49,582 nt of DNA from Bacteroidota bacterium (GCA_020402865.1 JADBYT010000023.1:1-49582), one strand, 5' to 3'. Positions 28,042 to 38,360 are shown, counted from the first letter of the stretch. Notes: generated from the sequence alone by a model not told the origin. Made by a program: numbers and translations.

Positions 28042-28301
28042 GTAAATACATCATCAATATCGATAAACGTGCGTTGAAAGAATTAATGGATATTAACGCG
28101 CGTGACAGACAGAAAATTATTCAGCTTATTGAAGATCTAGCCACAAGTCCCAGACCACAAGGTTGTAAGAAACTGGCGGGTCAGAAATCTGATTTCTGGA
28201 GAGTACGCTCAGGCAATTACAGAATAATTTATTCTATTGAGGATAATATTCTGACTGTTACTGTAATTCGCATCGGACATCGCAGGGATGTTTACGGATA
28301 A
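28038..28301 (+). CDS. RelE/ParE family toxin
   Basis: 87 residues from a GTG start. The RelE-fold pattern is complete: MSKYIINIDKRALKEL, helix-rich middle RDRQKIIQLIEDLATSPRPQG, CKKLAGQKSDFWRVRSGNYRIIYSI and the final strand VIRIGHRRDVYG. RelE-type toxins cleave mRNA on the ribosome; ParE relatives hit gyrase, and the two cannot be separated here with certainty, though the GHRRDVYG ending favours RelE-like. Paired with the antitoxin at 27853-28041. Confidence 0.88.
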   Translation: MSKYIINIDKRALKELMDINARDRQKIIQLIEDLATSPRPQGCKKLAGQKSDFWRVRSGNYRIIYSIEDNILTVTVIRIGHRRDVYG

Positions 28302-28303
28302 CG

Positions 28304-29065
28304 TTACATCTTCCGCAACTGCTCGCGGAATGATTTAAGGAACTTGGTGGCATACACAAAATCCGAAAGCTCTTTCACATCAGCCGTCAGGATTTCGTGG
28401 CGGTTGCCTTCCCATAGTTTTGCGCCTTTGTGTAAAAAGGCAATCTTATCGCCTATTTCAAGCACCGAGTTCATATCGTGAGTAATGACAATGGTTGTCA
28501 TTTTATACTCCTCGGTAATTTCCTGAATCAGTTCGTCTATGCGGATGGCAGTAAGCGGATCGAGGCCGGAGTTGGGCTCGTCGCAAAACAGGTAACGCGG
28601 TTTGAGCGAAATGGCGCGGGCAATGGCTACACGCTTTTTCATACCGCCGCTTATTTCGGCAGGATAAAGTTTGGCGGCATGCGGCAGGTTTACACGCTCA
28701 AGGCAAAACATCACGCGGTCAAGCTGTTCGGCCTCGGTCATGTTGGTAAACATCTTGAGCGGAAACTTTACGTTTTCCTCCACCGTCATCGAATCAAACA
28801 ACGCACCGCCCTGAAACAGCATGCCTATTTGCTGGCGCACATCCTTGCGGGCCTCAAAATCCATGTGCAGGAAGTCTTTACCGTCGTAAAGTACTTCGCC
28901 GGTTTCGGGCGTGATGAGACCTACCATGCATTTTGAAAGCACCGATTTACCTGTTCCGCTTTCGCCAATAATGAGATTGGGTTTGCCCTGCTCGAAGGTG
29001 AAGGAGAAATCGCGCAGCACGACTTTCTCACCAAATGCTTTGTTCAGATTCTTTACCTCGATCAT
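28304..29065 (-). CDS. mlaF: ABC transporter ATPase, MlaF-type
   Basis: 253 residues from the ATG overlapping the permease stop (ATGA, 29062-29065), preferred over a start 12 codons earlier. Walker A GESGTGKSVLSK, Q-loop MLFQGGALFDS, signature ISGGMKKRVAIARAI, Walker B YLFCDEPNSGLDP and ITHDM switch are all intact. The GALFDSMTVEENV and PNSGLDPLTA sequences are typical of MlaF/phospholipid-type ATPases that move lipids between inner and outer membranes. Works with the permease upstream. No substrate-binding MlaD homologue is in the window. Confidence 0.88.
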   Translation of the reverse strand: MIEVKNLNKAFGEKVVLRDFSFTFEQGKPNLIIGESGTGKSVLSKCMVGLITPETGEVLYDGKDFLHMDFEARKDVRQQIGMLFQGGALFDSMTVEENVKFPLKMFTNMTEAEQLDRVMFCLERVNLPHAAKLYPAEISGGMKKRVAIARAISLKPRYLFCDEPNSGLDPLTAIRIDELIQEITEEYKMTTIVITHDMNSVLEIGDKIAFLHKGAKLWEGNRHEILTADVKELSDFVYATKFLKSFREQLRKM

Positions 29066-29811
29066 GCCAGCAGGAGTTGGGTGAGCAGAAAGTTGAAACA
29101 AAGCAGGGCGATGATGCTGTACACCACGGCATTCGTGCTCGACTGCCCTACTTCCAGCGAGCCTCCTTTGGTGTAGTAGCCGTGATAAGCTGAAACAGAA
29201 GGAATGATGAAGCCAAACACAGCTGTTTTGATCAACGCATAAAACACATTGTACGGGCGGAATTCATACTGAATGCCATAGATGAATTCATAAGGCGTAA
29301 CTACACCAGCCGCAACGCCCAGCACAAAGCCGCCTATATGCCCCAGAAACATCGAAATCATTACAATGAACGGGAAAATAGCCACCGAAGCCGCTACCTT
29401 GGGAAGTATCAGAAAGCTGGCCGAATTTACGCCCATTACATCCAGCGCATCAATCTGCTCGGTTACGCGCATGTTGCCAATTTCGGAAGCAATGCTCGAA
29501 CCTACTTTGCCGGCAAGGATAAGACTAACAATGGTGGGCGAAAATTCGAGAATGATGGAATCACGTGCGGCAAGACCAACGGCGTAAAGCGGAATCCACG
29601 GACTTTCAAAACCAAACGCAGCCTGAATGGTAATTACCGCGCCCATAAACACCGAAATAATAGCCACAATGCCCAATGAGCCGATGCCAATGGCATCCAC
29701 TTCATGGAAGAAGCGTTGCCAGAAGATTTTCCGCTTTTCGGGACGGCGGAAAACCTGGCTCATCAGCAGCCAGTAGCGGCCTATATGATAAAAGAGTCGG
29801 ACCGGATTCAT
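29062..29811 (-). CDS. mlaE: MlaE-type ABC permease
   Basis: 249 residues with about five or six hydrophobic helices. It carries the family segment ESPWIPLYAVGLAARDSIILEFSPTIVSLILAGKVGSSIASEIGNMRVTEQIDALDVMGVNS in full (the GKVGSSIASEIG... TEQIDAL motif is diagnostic of MlaE/YrbE permeases). Sits immediately upstream of the ATPase gene, with the usual overlap. Role: inner-membrane part of a lipid-transport system that maintains outer-membrane lipid asymmetry. Confidence 0.92.
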   Translation of the reverse strand: MNPVRLFYHIGRYWLLMSQVFRRPEKRKIFWQRFFHEVDAIGIGSLGIVAIISVFMGAVITIQAAFGFESPWIPLYAVGLAARDSIILEFSPTIVSLILAGKVGSSIASEIGNMRVTEQIDALDVMGVNSASFLILPKVAASVAIFPFIVMISMFLGHIGGFVLGVAAGVVTPYEFIYGIQYEFRPYNVFYALIKTAVFGFIIPSVSAYHGYYTKGGSLEVGQSSTNAVVYSIIALLCFNFLLTQLLLA

Positions 29812-29873
29812 TCGAGAGAGGCAAAAATAGCGATTATTTCGGGGCTAAGTGTTGTCCTTTTGTTGACTATCGC

Positions 29874-32594
29874 TCAACGAATCGCATTCACATGTCCGTA
29901 TTGTCTGATAAGTGCGCCACCTGTGCAGATTGATCGGTATTCGATCTGATAAACATACGTGTCGATTTGAACGGTATTGCCTTTGTACGTTCCGTTCCAG
30001 CCGTTCACGATATCGGTAGTTTCGTATAGAAGCAGACCCCAGCGGTCAAAAATGAGGAGGCGAAAATCTGTAATACCTTCTCCATATGCCGTAAACCTAT
30101 CGTTGTTGCCATCCCCATTGGGGGTGAATGTATTGGGAATATACAAAGAGCCTTCACCCGCAATGCCTGTTATTTCTACAGTATCAGCAATAACGCAAAC
30201 ACCGGCAGTTACAAGCACAGTATAAACACCCGGCTCACTAACGACAATGCTGCTTGTGGTGGCACCCGTATTCCAAAGCCATGCCGTTGCGCCCGCAACC
30301 GAAGCATCAAGCTCAAGTCGTAAACCGCCGCAGAGCGTGAGCTCAGATGGCAGCCCCGGCCGCAACAGGTAAAAAACATTCACCGTATCGGAAGCCAAAC
30401 AGTTCGCCAAACTTACTTGCACCGCGTAGATGCCTGAACTATCCGGTAAAATAGTTTGCGTTTGTTCGCCTGTGTTCCAGGCAAAAACAGCACCGGGATT
30501 TCCGGCATCCAGCACCAGCACATTATCAGGGCAAACCAACGAGTCTGGCCCGAGATTTACTAATGGCACAGGATCAACCTGCACTATAATTGAATCACGA
30601 AGTACACATGGTGGCGTGGTAGTTTCAACCCAATAGAGTCCGGGAGTAGTAACCGTAATTACTGACGCGGTGTCACCGGTGCTCCACAACCAAGTTGCAC
30701 CCACACCACCATTGAGTTGAACAGTTTGCCCTTGGCAAATGTTTGTATCGTTGCCAATTGCAGGCAGAGGCACAACCTGCACTTGCACACTATCGGTATC
30801 ATTGCATGTGCCATTGGCCGCTACAACCGAATAGATGCCCGATGCCGAAACCGTAATGGTTTGTGAAGTAGCACCGGTTGACCAAGTGTAAGTGGAAGCA
30901 GGTGCGCCAGCGTCAAGCTGCAGCGTTGCCGAACCACATAAGATCGTATCACTGCCCAAATTAACTACGGGAGCAGATTGTACGGTGATTACGAAGGTAG
31001 ATGTATCTGTATTTGGGCCACAGGTGGGGGTGCCGGTAACAATAAGCGTTACGGTATATGTTCCTGCTTGTGTGAAGGTGTAGCTAGGTTGCTGTAAATT
31101 ACTCGTATCAGCAGTGGTATTCGGATCACCAAAATTCCAGTTGTATTGAACTTGCGTATTCGCACTAAGCGGTGAAAATACTACAGGTAAAGGAGCACAA
31201 CCGCTTGCAGGTGTCGGCGAAAATGAAGCATTGATGGCTTGATTTACAGGGCAATTCGGGTCGCGCTGATAGCGCCACAATGCATTGGTGGTATTCCCTA
31301 AATTCATCCCGCCGCCAAACATCCATAAATTTCCAGCAAGATCCTGAAAACTGGCGCTGCCACCTGCTGATTGGGGGTAATTAGTGGCTGCAGGAACTTG
31401 CAAGATTCCATAGTTACCGGGCTGGCTAAGTGCCAAGGTACCGCTAATCCAATTGAACTGATTAGTAAGTGGATCAAACACCCAAAGGTCTTCAAGTTCA
31501 CCGGCTAAACTCAAGCCGCCCCATGACCAAAAATATCCACACTCATCAGTCCAGCAAGCCCGGCTTTCATATCGCCCTTGCGGATACGCTGATGTGAACT
31601 GACATTGGGTTTGAAAAGTGGATGGTGGATCAGGGAAGTTGGCACCAGCCATCCACGTCCACAAATTTGTGACCGGATCATACATCCACATGTCCGACAT
31701 TGTAAATATTGGAAAAGCAAGACCGCCATAAAGCCAAAAACGGCCTTGTGCATCTTTCCAGCTTGAGAAGGTGCCACGTCCACCCGGGGTGTTTGTGGTA
31801 GCCGGCACTTGCTGCGTTCCGAAGTTGGCAGGGACATTGGGTGTACCGTTCCCGCTCATACACGTCCACCAATTTGTGGCCGGATCGTATTTCCACATAT
31901 CACTATAAAACGTGCCATTATTGCCATCCATCCCGCCGTAAATCCATAACTCGCCCGAATTACTCACCCAATTTGCACACGCCTCGCTGCGGGGGGGCGG
32001 CAAATTTGTAGCGGCGGGCACTTGCAATGTTCCATAATTACCTGCACTGTTAGCTAAATTTGGCCCTTTCATCCATGTCCACTCATTGGTAGCAATCGAG
32101 TATTTCCACAAATCATTAAGTACACCAAAATTTCCAACTGCATCCCAGCCTTGCCCTCCGAAAAGCCATAAATCGCCAGCGGTATCGACCCAGGTAGCCG
32201 CTCCCCACGAACGCGATCCGGGTATATTTGTTGGCGAAGGCACACTTTGAACGCCGTAGTTGCCTGCTTGCTGTAATCCTGTTGTTCCGCTAACCCAAGT
32301 CCAATTATTGGTGATCGGGTCAAACTTCCAAAGTGCCGATGCTTCTTGAGCAGTAACTGCAGTTAACCCGCCAAAGATCCAGAAATTACCTTGCAGGTCA
32401 GTCCATTTAGCTGCCTGATAAAGAGCCGGAGGTTCGTTGGTGGGCGCAGGAACACCCTGAATTCCGAAATTCCCTGCTGCGTTATTTACACTACTGCCCT
32501 TCATCCACGTCCAAGTACCATTTTGCCCCTGCAGGCCGATACCTGCGGTGAGCATTATCAAGAATGCAAAAAAACGAAAGCCGCTTATGTTCAT
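29874..32594 (-). CDS. Kelch/PKD T9SS type B (gliding-associated CTD) surface protein
   Basis: 906 residues from the ATG at 32592-32594, giving a signal peptide (FRFFAFLIMLTAGIGLQGQ). About seven kelch-like repeats (about 30-460) each carry WxW(M/V)xG, NFG/NYG and a PxPTNxP loop. A PKD domain follows (about 475-545, YNWNFGDP ... AGTYTVTLIV), then repeated Ig-like units (LGSDTILCGSATLQLDAG, WSTGATSQTITV). The C-terminal about 90 residues (LYIPNTFTPNGDGNNDRF ... RLLIFDRWGLLLYETTDI ... GHVNAIR) are the CHU_C/type B T9SS sorting domain. Likely a large secreted adhesin or matrix protein. Confidence 0.85.
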   Translation of the reverse strand: MNISGFRFFAFLIMLTAGIGLQGQNGTWTWMKGSSVNNAAGNFGIQGVPAPTNEPPALYQAAKWTDLQGNFWIFGGLTAVTAQEASALWKFDPITNNWTWVSGTTGLQQAGNYGVQSVPSPTNIPGSRSWGAATWVDTAGDLWLFGGQGWDAVGNFGVLNDLWKYSIATNEWTWMKGPNLANSAGNYGTLQVPAATNLPPPRSEACANWVSNSGELWIYGGMDGNNGTFYSDMWKYDPATNWWTCMSGNGTPNVPANFGTQQVPATTNTPGGRGTFSSWKDAQGRFWLYGGLAFPIFTMSDMWMYDPVTNLWTWMAGANFPDPPSTFQTQCQFTSAYPQGRYESRACWTDECGYFWSWGGLSLAGELEDLWVFDPLTNQFNWISGTLALSQPGNYGILQVPAATNYPQSAGGSASFQDLAGNLWMFGGGMNLGNTTNALWRYQRDPNCPVNQAINASFSPTPASGCAPLPVVFSPLSANTQVQYNWNFGDPNTTADTSNLQQPSYTFTQAGTYTVTLIVTGTPTCGPNTDTSTFVITVQSAPVVNLGSDTILCGSATLQLDAGAPASTYTWSTGATSQTITVSASGIYSVVAANGTCNDTDSVQVQVVPLPAIGNDTNICQGQTVQLNGGVGATWLWSTGDTASVITVTTPGLYWVETTTPPCVLRDSIIVQVDPVPLVNLGPDSLVCPDNVLVLDAGNPGAVFAWNTGEQTQTILPDSSGIYAVQVSLANCLASDTVNVFYLLRPGLPSELTLCGGLRLELDASVAGATAWLWNTGATTSSIVVSEPGVYTVLVTAGVCVIADTVEITGIAGEGSLYIPNTFTPNGDGNNDRFTAYGEGITDFRLLIFDRWGLLLYETTDIVNGWNGTYKGNTVQIDTYVYQIEYRSICTGGALIRQYGHVNAIR

Positions 32595-32711
32595 AATCGC
32601 AGTTAGATTATACAACCAAAATAGAACAAGCCTATTATGAAAAAGTTCGTTTTAGATTAAAATTTGCCTGATCTTGAAAAACACTTGGCTGGTGTTGCAA
32701 ACAACTTAAAC

Positions 32712-32744
32712 AAAAAACGGGAGCCGATTTTGGCTCCCGTTTTT
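32712..32744. terminator. Bidirectional terminator between the kelch gene and secA
   Basis: Stem AAAAACGGGAGCC / GGCTCCCGTTTTT with a 6-nt loop and T runs on both strands. It ends the secA transcript on the minus strand. Confidence 0.93.
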
Positions 32745-32748
32745 CTGT

Positions 32749-35700
32749 TTACTGTCCGTGACAGTTTTTATACTTCTTGCCAGATCCGCAGGGGCAAGGA
32801 TCATTGCGACCTACTTTGGGATCTTGCCGCACTACCTGCTGCACAACGGGCTGTTGACGTTGCTGCGGCATTCCGTTTTCGCCTTGCTGAACGGGTTGCT
32901 GTTGCTGCTGCTGCTGTGCGGCTCCAACTTCTTCGCGGGTGGTTTGAAGTTTGGGCTGCTGCGGCTGGCGCGGAGGTGCGTTGCGCAGTTGCTGCTCTTC
33001 AATCACATCGGCATCGTTCTTTGGCGGCGCACCGTGATAGAGGAACGATACTATTTCGCGGTTGGTTTCGCCGGCCATGCGTTTGAACAGGTCGAATGAT
33101 TCGAACTTGTAAATGAGCAGCGGGTCTTTCTGTTCGTACACCGCATTCTGCACGCTCTGCTTCAGGTCGTCCATTTCGCGCAGGTGTTCTTTCCAGGCAT
33201 CATCAATCATTGAAAGGATGGTGCCTTTTTCAATGGTGGTGATCATTTCGCGGCCCTGCGTTTCGTAGCATTTTTTCAGGTTGGCTACGGCGTGCATGGT
33301 TTTGATGCCGTCGGTTACGGGTGTAACAATGTTCTCGTATTGTGCGGCCTGTGTTTCGTACACGTTTTTCACCACCGGCCAGAATTGCGCAGCCATTTCG
33401 GCCGATTTCCTGCGGTAATGCTCAAGCACGTGTTCGTAAACGGTTGCCGTAACATCGGCCGGTTTCGAGGCCATGAATTCATCGGCTGTCATGGGCGCTT
33501 CGATGCCGAACAAACGCAGGCAGTCGAGCTCAAACTGGCTGAAGTTTTGCGCGTCGTGGGCTTCAGTCACCATTGCATCGCACACATCGTGTACCATGTT
33601 GGCAATGTCGAGCTGCAAGCGTTCGCCAAACAAGGCATTGCGGCGTCGCTTATAAATTACTTCGCGCTGCGCATTCATCACATCATCATACTCAATCAAA
33701 CGCTTACGTGTGCCGAAGTGGTTTTCTTCCACTTTCTTCTGCGCGCGCTCAATTGATTTGGTAATCATGCTGTGCTGGATCACCTCGCCTTCTTTCAGGC
33801 CCATGCGGTCCATCATGCGTGCAATACGGTCGGAACCGAACAAGCGCATGAGATCATCTTCAAGCGACACAAAGAACTGTGAAGTACCGGTATCGCCCTG
33901 ACGACCGGCGCGGCCGCGCAGCTGGCGGTCCACACGGCGGCTTTCGTGGCGCTCCGTACCAATAATGGCCAAACCACCCGCCTCGCGCACACCGGGCCCG
34001 AGCTTAATGTCGGTACCACGGCCGGCCATGTTGGTGGCAATGGTTACCGTGCCCGGCAAACCGGCTTCGGCAACAATTTCGGCCTCGCGCTGGTGCTGTT
34101 TGGCGTTAAGTACATTGTGCTTGATGTTGCGGAGTTTGAGCATACGGCTCAGCAACTCCGAAATTTCTACCGAGGTAGTACCCACCAGCACCGGACGGCC
34201 TTCGCCCACACACTTCACAATTTCATCAATCACCGCATTGTACTTCTCGCGCTTGGTTTTATACACCAGGTCTTCGCGGTCTTTACGCACAATGGGCTTG
34301 TTGGTGGGAATAGTAACTACGTCGAGTTTATAGATTGTCCAGAATTCCTGCGCTTCCGTTTCGGCCGTACCGGTCATACCGGCCAGCTTGTGATACATAC
34401 GGAAGTAATTCTGAAGTGTAATGGTGGCGTAGGTTTGCGTGGCCGCCTCTACCTTTACATTCTCTTTCGATTCAATAGCCTGATGCAATCCGTCGGAATA
34501 ACGGCGGCCATCAAGAATACGGCCGGTCTGCTCGTCCACAATCTGCACCTTGCCGTTCATCACCACATACTCCACATCTTTTTCAAACAGGCAGTAGGCT
34601 TTGAGCAACTGCTGCATGGAGTGTACGCGTTCCGACTTGATGTTGTAATCGCGGATGAATTCTTCTTTGGCTACAAGGCGTTCTTTCTCGTCGCTGTGCT
34701 TGCGTTCGAGTTCCACGAGTTCGGCGGCAAGGTCGGGCAGAACAAAGAAGTGATGATCTTCGAGATTTTTTGAAATAAGGTCGATGCCTTTTTCAGTGAG
34801 TTCGATGGTATTGTGTTTCTCATCGATCACGAAATAAAGTTCGGCATCCACTTTATGCATTTCGCGCTGCTGATCCTGCATGTAGAAGTTTTCGGTCTTC
34901 TGCAGCAGGGCCTTAACACCCTGTTCGCTGAGGAACTTGATGAGGGCTTTGTTTTTGGGTAAACCGCGGTAGCAGCGCAGCAGGGCCATACCTGCTTCTT
35001 TTTCCTTTTCTTTATTGCTCTCGGCTTCGGCAAAAAGTTTTTTGGCGTCGGCCAGAATGGTGTTGAGGTACGAGCGTTGCGCGTTTACCAATGTTTCCAC
35101 GCGCGGCTTGAGCTCGTGAAACATGTGGTTATCGCCTTTGGGTGTGGGACCGGCAATGATGAGCGGCGTACGCGCATCGTCGATAAGCACGGAATCCACC
35201 TCATCCACAATGGCGAAGTGATGTTTGCGCTGTACAAGCTCTTCGGGTCCGCGGGCCATGTTGTCGCGCAGGTAATCGAAGCCAAATTCGTTGTTGGTGC
35301 CGTAGGTAATATCAGCAAGGTAGGCCTGTCGGCGCGGGAACGAGTTCGACTCGTGCATGTCGATGCAATCAACCGTAAGGCCGAGGAATTCAAACAGCGG
35401 GCCGTTCCACTCGGAGTCGCGCCGGGCGAGGTAGTTGTTAACGGTAACCACGTGTACACCGCGGCCGGCAAGGGCGTTGAGGTAAACGGGCAATGTAGCA
35501 ACGAGGGTTTTACCTTCGCCGGTAGCCATTTCGGCAATTTTGCCCTGGTGCAGCACGGTACCGCCAATAAGCTGTACATCGTAATGCACCATGTTCCACT
35601 TCACTTCCACGCCGGCAGCCATCCACGAATTTTTCCAGATGGCTTTATCGCCTTCAATGCGGATGTGCGGACGTTTAACGGCGAGGTTGCGGTCGTGTTC

Positions 35701-36111
35701 GGTGGCGGCCACCACCAGTTCGTCGTTTTCGGCCAGGCGGCGCGAGGTTTCTTTTACCACGGCAAAAGCCTCGGGAAGTATTTCGAGCAGCACTTCCTCA
35801 ATTTTCTTGAGCAGGTCTTTTTCAATGCTGTCGGCCTCGGCAAACAAACGCTCCTGTTCTTCGATCGGGGTTTCGGGGTTTTCGGCCTTTGCCTTGAGCC
35901 GGGCAATTTCGGCCTCTTCCGTGCCTATGTATTCGTTGATACGTTTGCGAAACTCAGTTGTTTTACCGCGAAGCTGATCGATGGTAAGCGACCGGAGTTC
36001 ATCGGCAAAACCCAGGGTTTTAGTCACATAAGGCATTACCTCCTTTACATCGCGTTCCGATTTGGAACCGCCCAGGAGTTTGGAAATACTTTTAACGATG
36101 TTATCGAACAT
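32749..36111 (-). CDS. secA: Protein translocase ATPase SecA
   Basis: 1120 residues, long as usual in Bacteroidota because of insertions. SecA drives preproteins through SecYEG, also upstream of T9SS export. Walker A is [15 protein letters not shown], the second DEAD motif is [20 protein letters not shown], and the arginine-finger region GRAGRQGD is intact. The tail is Gln-rich and ends in a zinc-binding SEC-C motif ([17 protein letters not shown], Cys-x-Cys-x8-Cys-His). A TACTTTTG box on the minus strand lies 49 bp upstream. Confidence 0.97.
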   Translation of the reverse strand: MFDNIVKSISKLLGGSKSERDVKEVMPYVTKTLGFADELRSLTIDQLRGKTTEFRKRINEYIGTEEAEIARLKAKAENPETPIEEQERLFAEADSIEKDLLKKIEEVLLEILPEAFAVVKETSRRLAENDELVVAATEHDRNLAVKRPHIRIEGDKAIWKNSWMAAGVEVKWNMVHYDVQLIGGTVLHQGKIAEMATGEGKTLVATLPVYLNALAGRGVHVVTVNNYLARRDSEWNGPLFEFLGLTVDCIDMHESNSFPRRQAYLADITYGTNNEFGFDYLRDNMARGPEELVQRKHHFAIVDEVDSVLIDDARTPLIIAGPTPKGDNHMFHELKPRVETLVNAQRSYLNTILADAKKLFAEAESNKEKEKEAGMALLRCYRGLPKNKALIKFLSEQGVKALLQKTENFYMQDQQREMHKVDAELYFVIDEKHNTIELTEKGIDLISKNLEDHHFFVLPDLAAELVELERKHSDEKERLVAKEEFIRDYNIKSERVHSMQQLLKAYCLFEKDVEYVVMNGKVQIVDEQTGRILDGRRYSDGLHQAIESKENVKVEAATQTYATITLQNYFRMYHKLAGMTGTAETEAQEFWTIYKLDVVTIPTNKPIVRKDREDLVYKTKREKYNAVIDEIVKCVGEGRPVLVGTTSVEISELLSRMLKLRNIKHNVLNAKQHQREAEIVAEAGLPGTVTIATNMAGRGTDIKLGPGVREAGGLAIIGTERHESRRVDRQLRGRAGRQGDTGTSQFFVSLEDDLMRLFGSDRIARMMDRMGLKEGEVIQHSMITKSIERAQKKVEENHFGTRKRLIEYDDVMNAQREVIYKRRRNALFGERLQLDIANMVHDVCDAMVTEAHDAQNFSQFELDCLRLFGIEAPMTADEFMASKPADVTATVYEHVLEHYRRKSAEMAAQFWPVVKNVYETQAAQYENIVTPVTDGIKTMHAVANLKKCYETQGREMITTIEKGTILSMIDDAWKEHLREMDDLKQSVQNAVYEQKDPLLIYKFESFDLFKRMAGETNREIVSFLYHGAPPKNDADVIEEQQLRNAPPRQPQQPKLQTTREEVGAAQQQQQQQPVQQGENGMPQQRQQPVVQQVVRQDPKVGRNDPCPCGSGKKYKNCHGQ

Positions 36112-36166
36112 GAGCGTAACTTGTAAACTGCCGCCAAAGCCTTACACCGGCTTGCGCGCAGGATTG

Positions 36167-36174
36167 CAAAAGTA
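36167..36174 (-). promoter_or_regulatory. -7 box of secA
   Basis: TACTTTTG on the minus strand, matching TAnnTTTG, about 56 bases before the ATG. No clear -33 TTG. Confidence 0.5.
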
Positions 36175-36311
36175 GCATTTTCTGCCGGACGTTCCGGCGA
36201 AAACACGTTGCAGGTGTTCATCAATGATCGTTCCGGGTAAGATATTCGGTGGAATAGCTGACAAACTTACCGCCTCCGCCATCGGGTTAAGCCTAAATGG
36301 CAGCAAACACG

Positions 36312-36339
36312 ACAGGGAAACCTGCACGGGTTTCCCTGT
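36312..36339 (-). terminator. Hairpin terminator of the DUF2795 gene
   Basis: ACAGGGAAACC (36312-36322) pairs with GGTTTCCCTGT (36329-36339), loop of six. On the minus strand it follows the DUF2795 stop by about 50 bases and is followed by GTTTGC, a weak T tract. Confidence 0.65.
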
Positions 36340-36387
36340 TGCACCGCATCAGCGGTAACCTGATTTTCAAGAAGTTAAAAGAAGATG

Positions 36388-36609
36388 TTAGTATTCGTCT
36401 TCGTTGAAGAAGAAGTCTTCTTTAGTCGGGTAATCGGGCCAGATTTCTTCGATTGATTCGTAGGCTTCGCCTTCGTCTTCAATTTCCTGCAGGTTCTCAA
36501 TCACTTCCATCGGCGCACCGGAGCGGATGGCGTAGTCGATTAATTCCTCTTTCGTAGCCGGCCAGGGAGCATCTTCAAGATAAGAAGCAAGTTCAAGGGT
36601 CCAATACAT
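36388..36609 (-). CDS. DUF2795 domain small acidic protein
   Basis: 73 residues, very acidic, matching the small Bacteroidota DUF2795-type protein: WTLELASYLEDAPWPATKEELIDYAIRSG with an NLQEIEDEGEAYESIEEIW middle and a YPTKEDFFFNEDEY end. The first part resembles the helical DNA- or protein-binding domain seen in such proteins. Function unknown; no signal peptide. A minus-strand TACTTTTG box at 36708-36715 may be its promoter. Confidence 0.8.
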   Translation of the reverse strand: MYWTLELASYLEDAPWPATKEELIDYAIRSGAPMEVIENLQEIEDEGEAYESIEEIWPDYPTKEDFFFNEDEY

Positions 36610-36824
36610 ACGCGAAGGGTATTAAATGTTTTGTTTTGTTACAACGAGGATTTAATTGAAATGTTACATCATGCAAAAGCAGATGCTGTTTCTCCTCAAT
36701 ATTCGTGCAAAAGTAAAATTTTATGCAGGCGAAAGTACAGCCGCCTCTAAATTTTACGAATACCTATTGTTATGATAATCAAACAATTAAGTAGTTTTCA
36801 ACAAAAACACGTACTTCTTACGGC

Positions 36825-37373
36825 TCACATTCTTGGTTTCCAGGGTGTTTCCGTTGCACCCAGATCATGTGTAAGCTTCCGCGAAAGCACAAAAAGATAG
36901 TCGGAAAGCCGGTTTAAATATTGCGTAATCAGGGCACTTACTCCGGCTGTTTCGCTGAGGTGAGTAACGTTGCGCTCGGCACGCCGGCACACACAGCGGG
37001 CCACGTGGCAGTGCGATACAGTTATGTGACCGCCCGGCAACACAAAGCTGCGCATAGGCGGCAAATGCTCGTTCATGGCATCAATAGCCTGTTCGAGGCG
37101 TGAAATGTCGGCCGCTTCCAGTTCGGGCAGTTTCATTTTCGACTTTTCCGGATCGGCAGCCAGCAGCGAACCCATTGTAAAGAGCCGGTCCTGAATTTCA
37201 ATCAGCAACGCGGTTACGGCTTCTTCCGCAATGGAATCGCGCAACACGCCGATCCACGAGTTGAGTTCATCAACCGTGCCGTATGCTTCAATGCGGATGT
37301 GATGTTTGGGCACGCGTGTACCGCCTATGAGCGAGGTCTGGCCTTTATCGCCTGTTTTGGTGTAAATCTTCAT
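36825..37373 (-). CDS. Cob(I)yrinic acid a,c-diamide adenosyltransferase (PduO type)
   Basis: 182 residues. Transfers the adenosyl group of ATP to cob(I)alamin, making coenzyme B12. The diagnostic MKIYTKTGDKGQTSLIGGTRVPK start (ATP-binding) and YGTVDELNSWIGVLRD are present, as is the later CHVARCVCRRAERNV segment with the Arg and Glu contacts of PduO enzymes, and LNRLSDYLFVLSR. Length is normal. No other cobalamin gene is near, consistent with salvage. Confidence 0.93.
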   Translation of the reverse strand: MKIYTKTGDKGQTSLIGGTRVPKHHIRIEAYGTVDELNSWIGVLRDSIAEEAVTALLIEIQDRLFTMGSLLAADPEKSKMKLPELEAADISRLEQAIDAMNEHLPPMRSFVLPGGHITVSHCHVARCVCRRAERNVTHLSETAGVSALITQYLNRLSDYLFVLSRKLTHDLGATETPWKPRM

Positions 37374-37375
37374 AA

Positions 37376-37501
37376 CTACTGTTGCACAACAAAGCGCCCG
37401 GCAGTTTGTTCGCCGCGGCTGTTCTGCACCCCGAAGATATACACTGCGGGCGAGAGTGCCGAAAAATCCGGTGTTTTATGGTCTCTGACAATCCGGGCTT
37501 T
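37376..37501 (-). pseudogene. Relic of a T9SS C-terminal sorting domain
   Basis: Between the adenosyltransferase start and the Abi-family stop the minus strand is open for 41 codons to a TAG at 37376-37378. It reads ARIVRDHKTPDFSALSPAVY, then IFGVQNSRGEQTAGRFVVQQ, which is the typical last part of a type A T9SS sorting domain (ALSPAVYIFxVQN ... GRFVVQ). An in-frame TGA at 37502-37504 closes it upstream, just before the Abi gene end. The rest of the gene is missing, so it looks like the stump of a secreted protein gene cut by insertion of the Abi gene. Confidence 0.7.
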
Positions 37502-37508
37502 TCAACAA

Positions 37509-38231
37509 TTAATTCAAATCAGTAAGCAGCTTGAGCTGAATGCCAGTATAGCCGGAATCAATACGTGAAAGATAGGCTCTGAATCCGGGATTAATCCATC
37601 CTCCAAGTTCGTATATCAACCTGCGTATATCGGTAGCGGCCTGCGGACAACTATTCCCAATACGGTTAAAGCATACCGGTTCGTGATGGCTGATCCGGTT
37701 TCTGAAATCACGTATCTGCCGGAGTTTGGGCATGAGAATGATTTCATTGGTTCCGGCCGGAGCATGTGGGAAAGCTTTTAACGGAACTTGCTTGAGTGTA
37801 TGGAAATAGCGTTTATCAAACATAATTGTCCAGAACCCGAAAGTTTGCTCTGCAATTACGCGTCCCGAAGTAAGCGGAGGTTTACTGGCCGATCGCTTTA
37901 AACGTTGTTTTGCTTTCTCAACTTCGTCATAAAGAAAACGCTCTGGTATTACTCTGCCGTTTACTTTTTTCACCCCTAAAGAAGATGAAATCATAAACCC
38001 GTTTTGCTGGTTGAGAATCCAGTCGGGATCATTAAAATGCATCGTTAACTCCCTGTGAATTACATTGCGAAGGCCTACTTCAAAAAGACTGAATAAAGGG
38101 AGAAATGATTTACTTAGTTTAAGATTAATGCGATATAGTTTTTTTGCCTTATTTTTGTCATATTTACAGGCAAACAAGTAGCGGTTCATGCGCTCCTGTG
38201 AGAGAAATTGTTCGTAATCCTTGTACTGCAT
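37509..38231 (-). CDS. Abi family (HEPN) protein, abortive infection
   Basis: 240 residues, Abi_2-type protein. The N-terminal YEQFLSQERMNRYLFACKYD and LPLFSLFEVGLRNVIHRELT regions and the C-terminal FRNRISHHEPVCF motif are those of AbiD/AbiF-like HEPN proteins; RNRISHHE is the Rx4-6H pattern of HEPN ribonucleases. Such proteins give phage abortive infection, probably by cutting RNA. No antitoxin partner is seen next to it. It abuts the T9SS relic, and the region is AT-richer than the surrounding core. Confidence 0.83.
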   Translation of the reverse strand: MQYKDYEQFLSQERMNRYLFACKYDKNKAKKLYRINLKLSKSFLPLFSLFEVGLRNVIHRELTMHFNDPDWILNQQNGFMISSSLGVKKVNGRVIPERFLYDEVEKAKQRLKRSASKPPLTSGRVIAEQTFGFWTIMFDKRYFHTLKQVPLKAFPHAPAGTNEIILMPKLRQIRDFRNRISHHEPVCFNRIGNSCPQAATDIRRLIYELGGWINPGFRAYLSRIDSGYTGIQLKLLTDLN

Positions 38232-38347
38232 ATTGATTTAAAAGCATAATAATAAATGAATGCAGGGATATAGTCATTTACAAATGCTTAATCAACTAAA
38301 TCTGTTAAAAAGTTTTTACATCTCTGAATAAGAAACGGAAAAAGTTA

Positions 38348-38355
38348 TATATTTG
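38348..38355 (+). promoter_or_regulatory. -7 box of a predicted small RNA
   Basis: TATATTTG fits TAnnTTTG. No protein-coding frame starts downstream before the terminator at 38433-38457, so it points to an RNA gene. Confidence 0.55.
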
Positions 38356-38360
38356 TGTGT

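Noticed and set aside
28304-29101. Earlier start (29101) for the MlaF-type ATPase
   Set aside because: It would overlap the permease gene by 40 bases; the ATGA overlap at 29062-29065 is the common form for this gene pair.
33946-36126. Open frames of 275 and 349 codons on the plus strand inside secA
   Set aside because: Antisense shadow of SecA; composition is typical of such shadows (Phe/His/Val rich) and no motif is seen.
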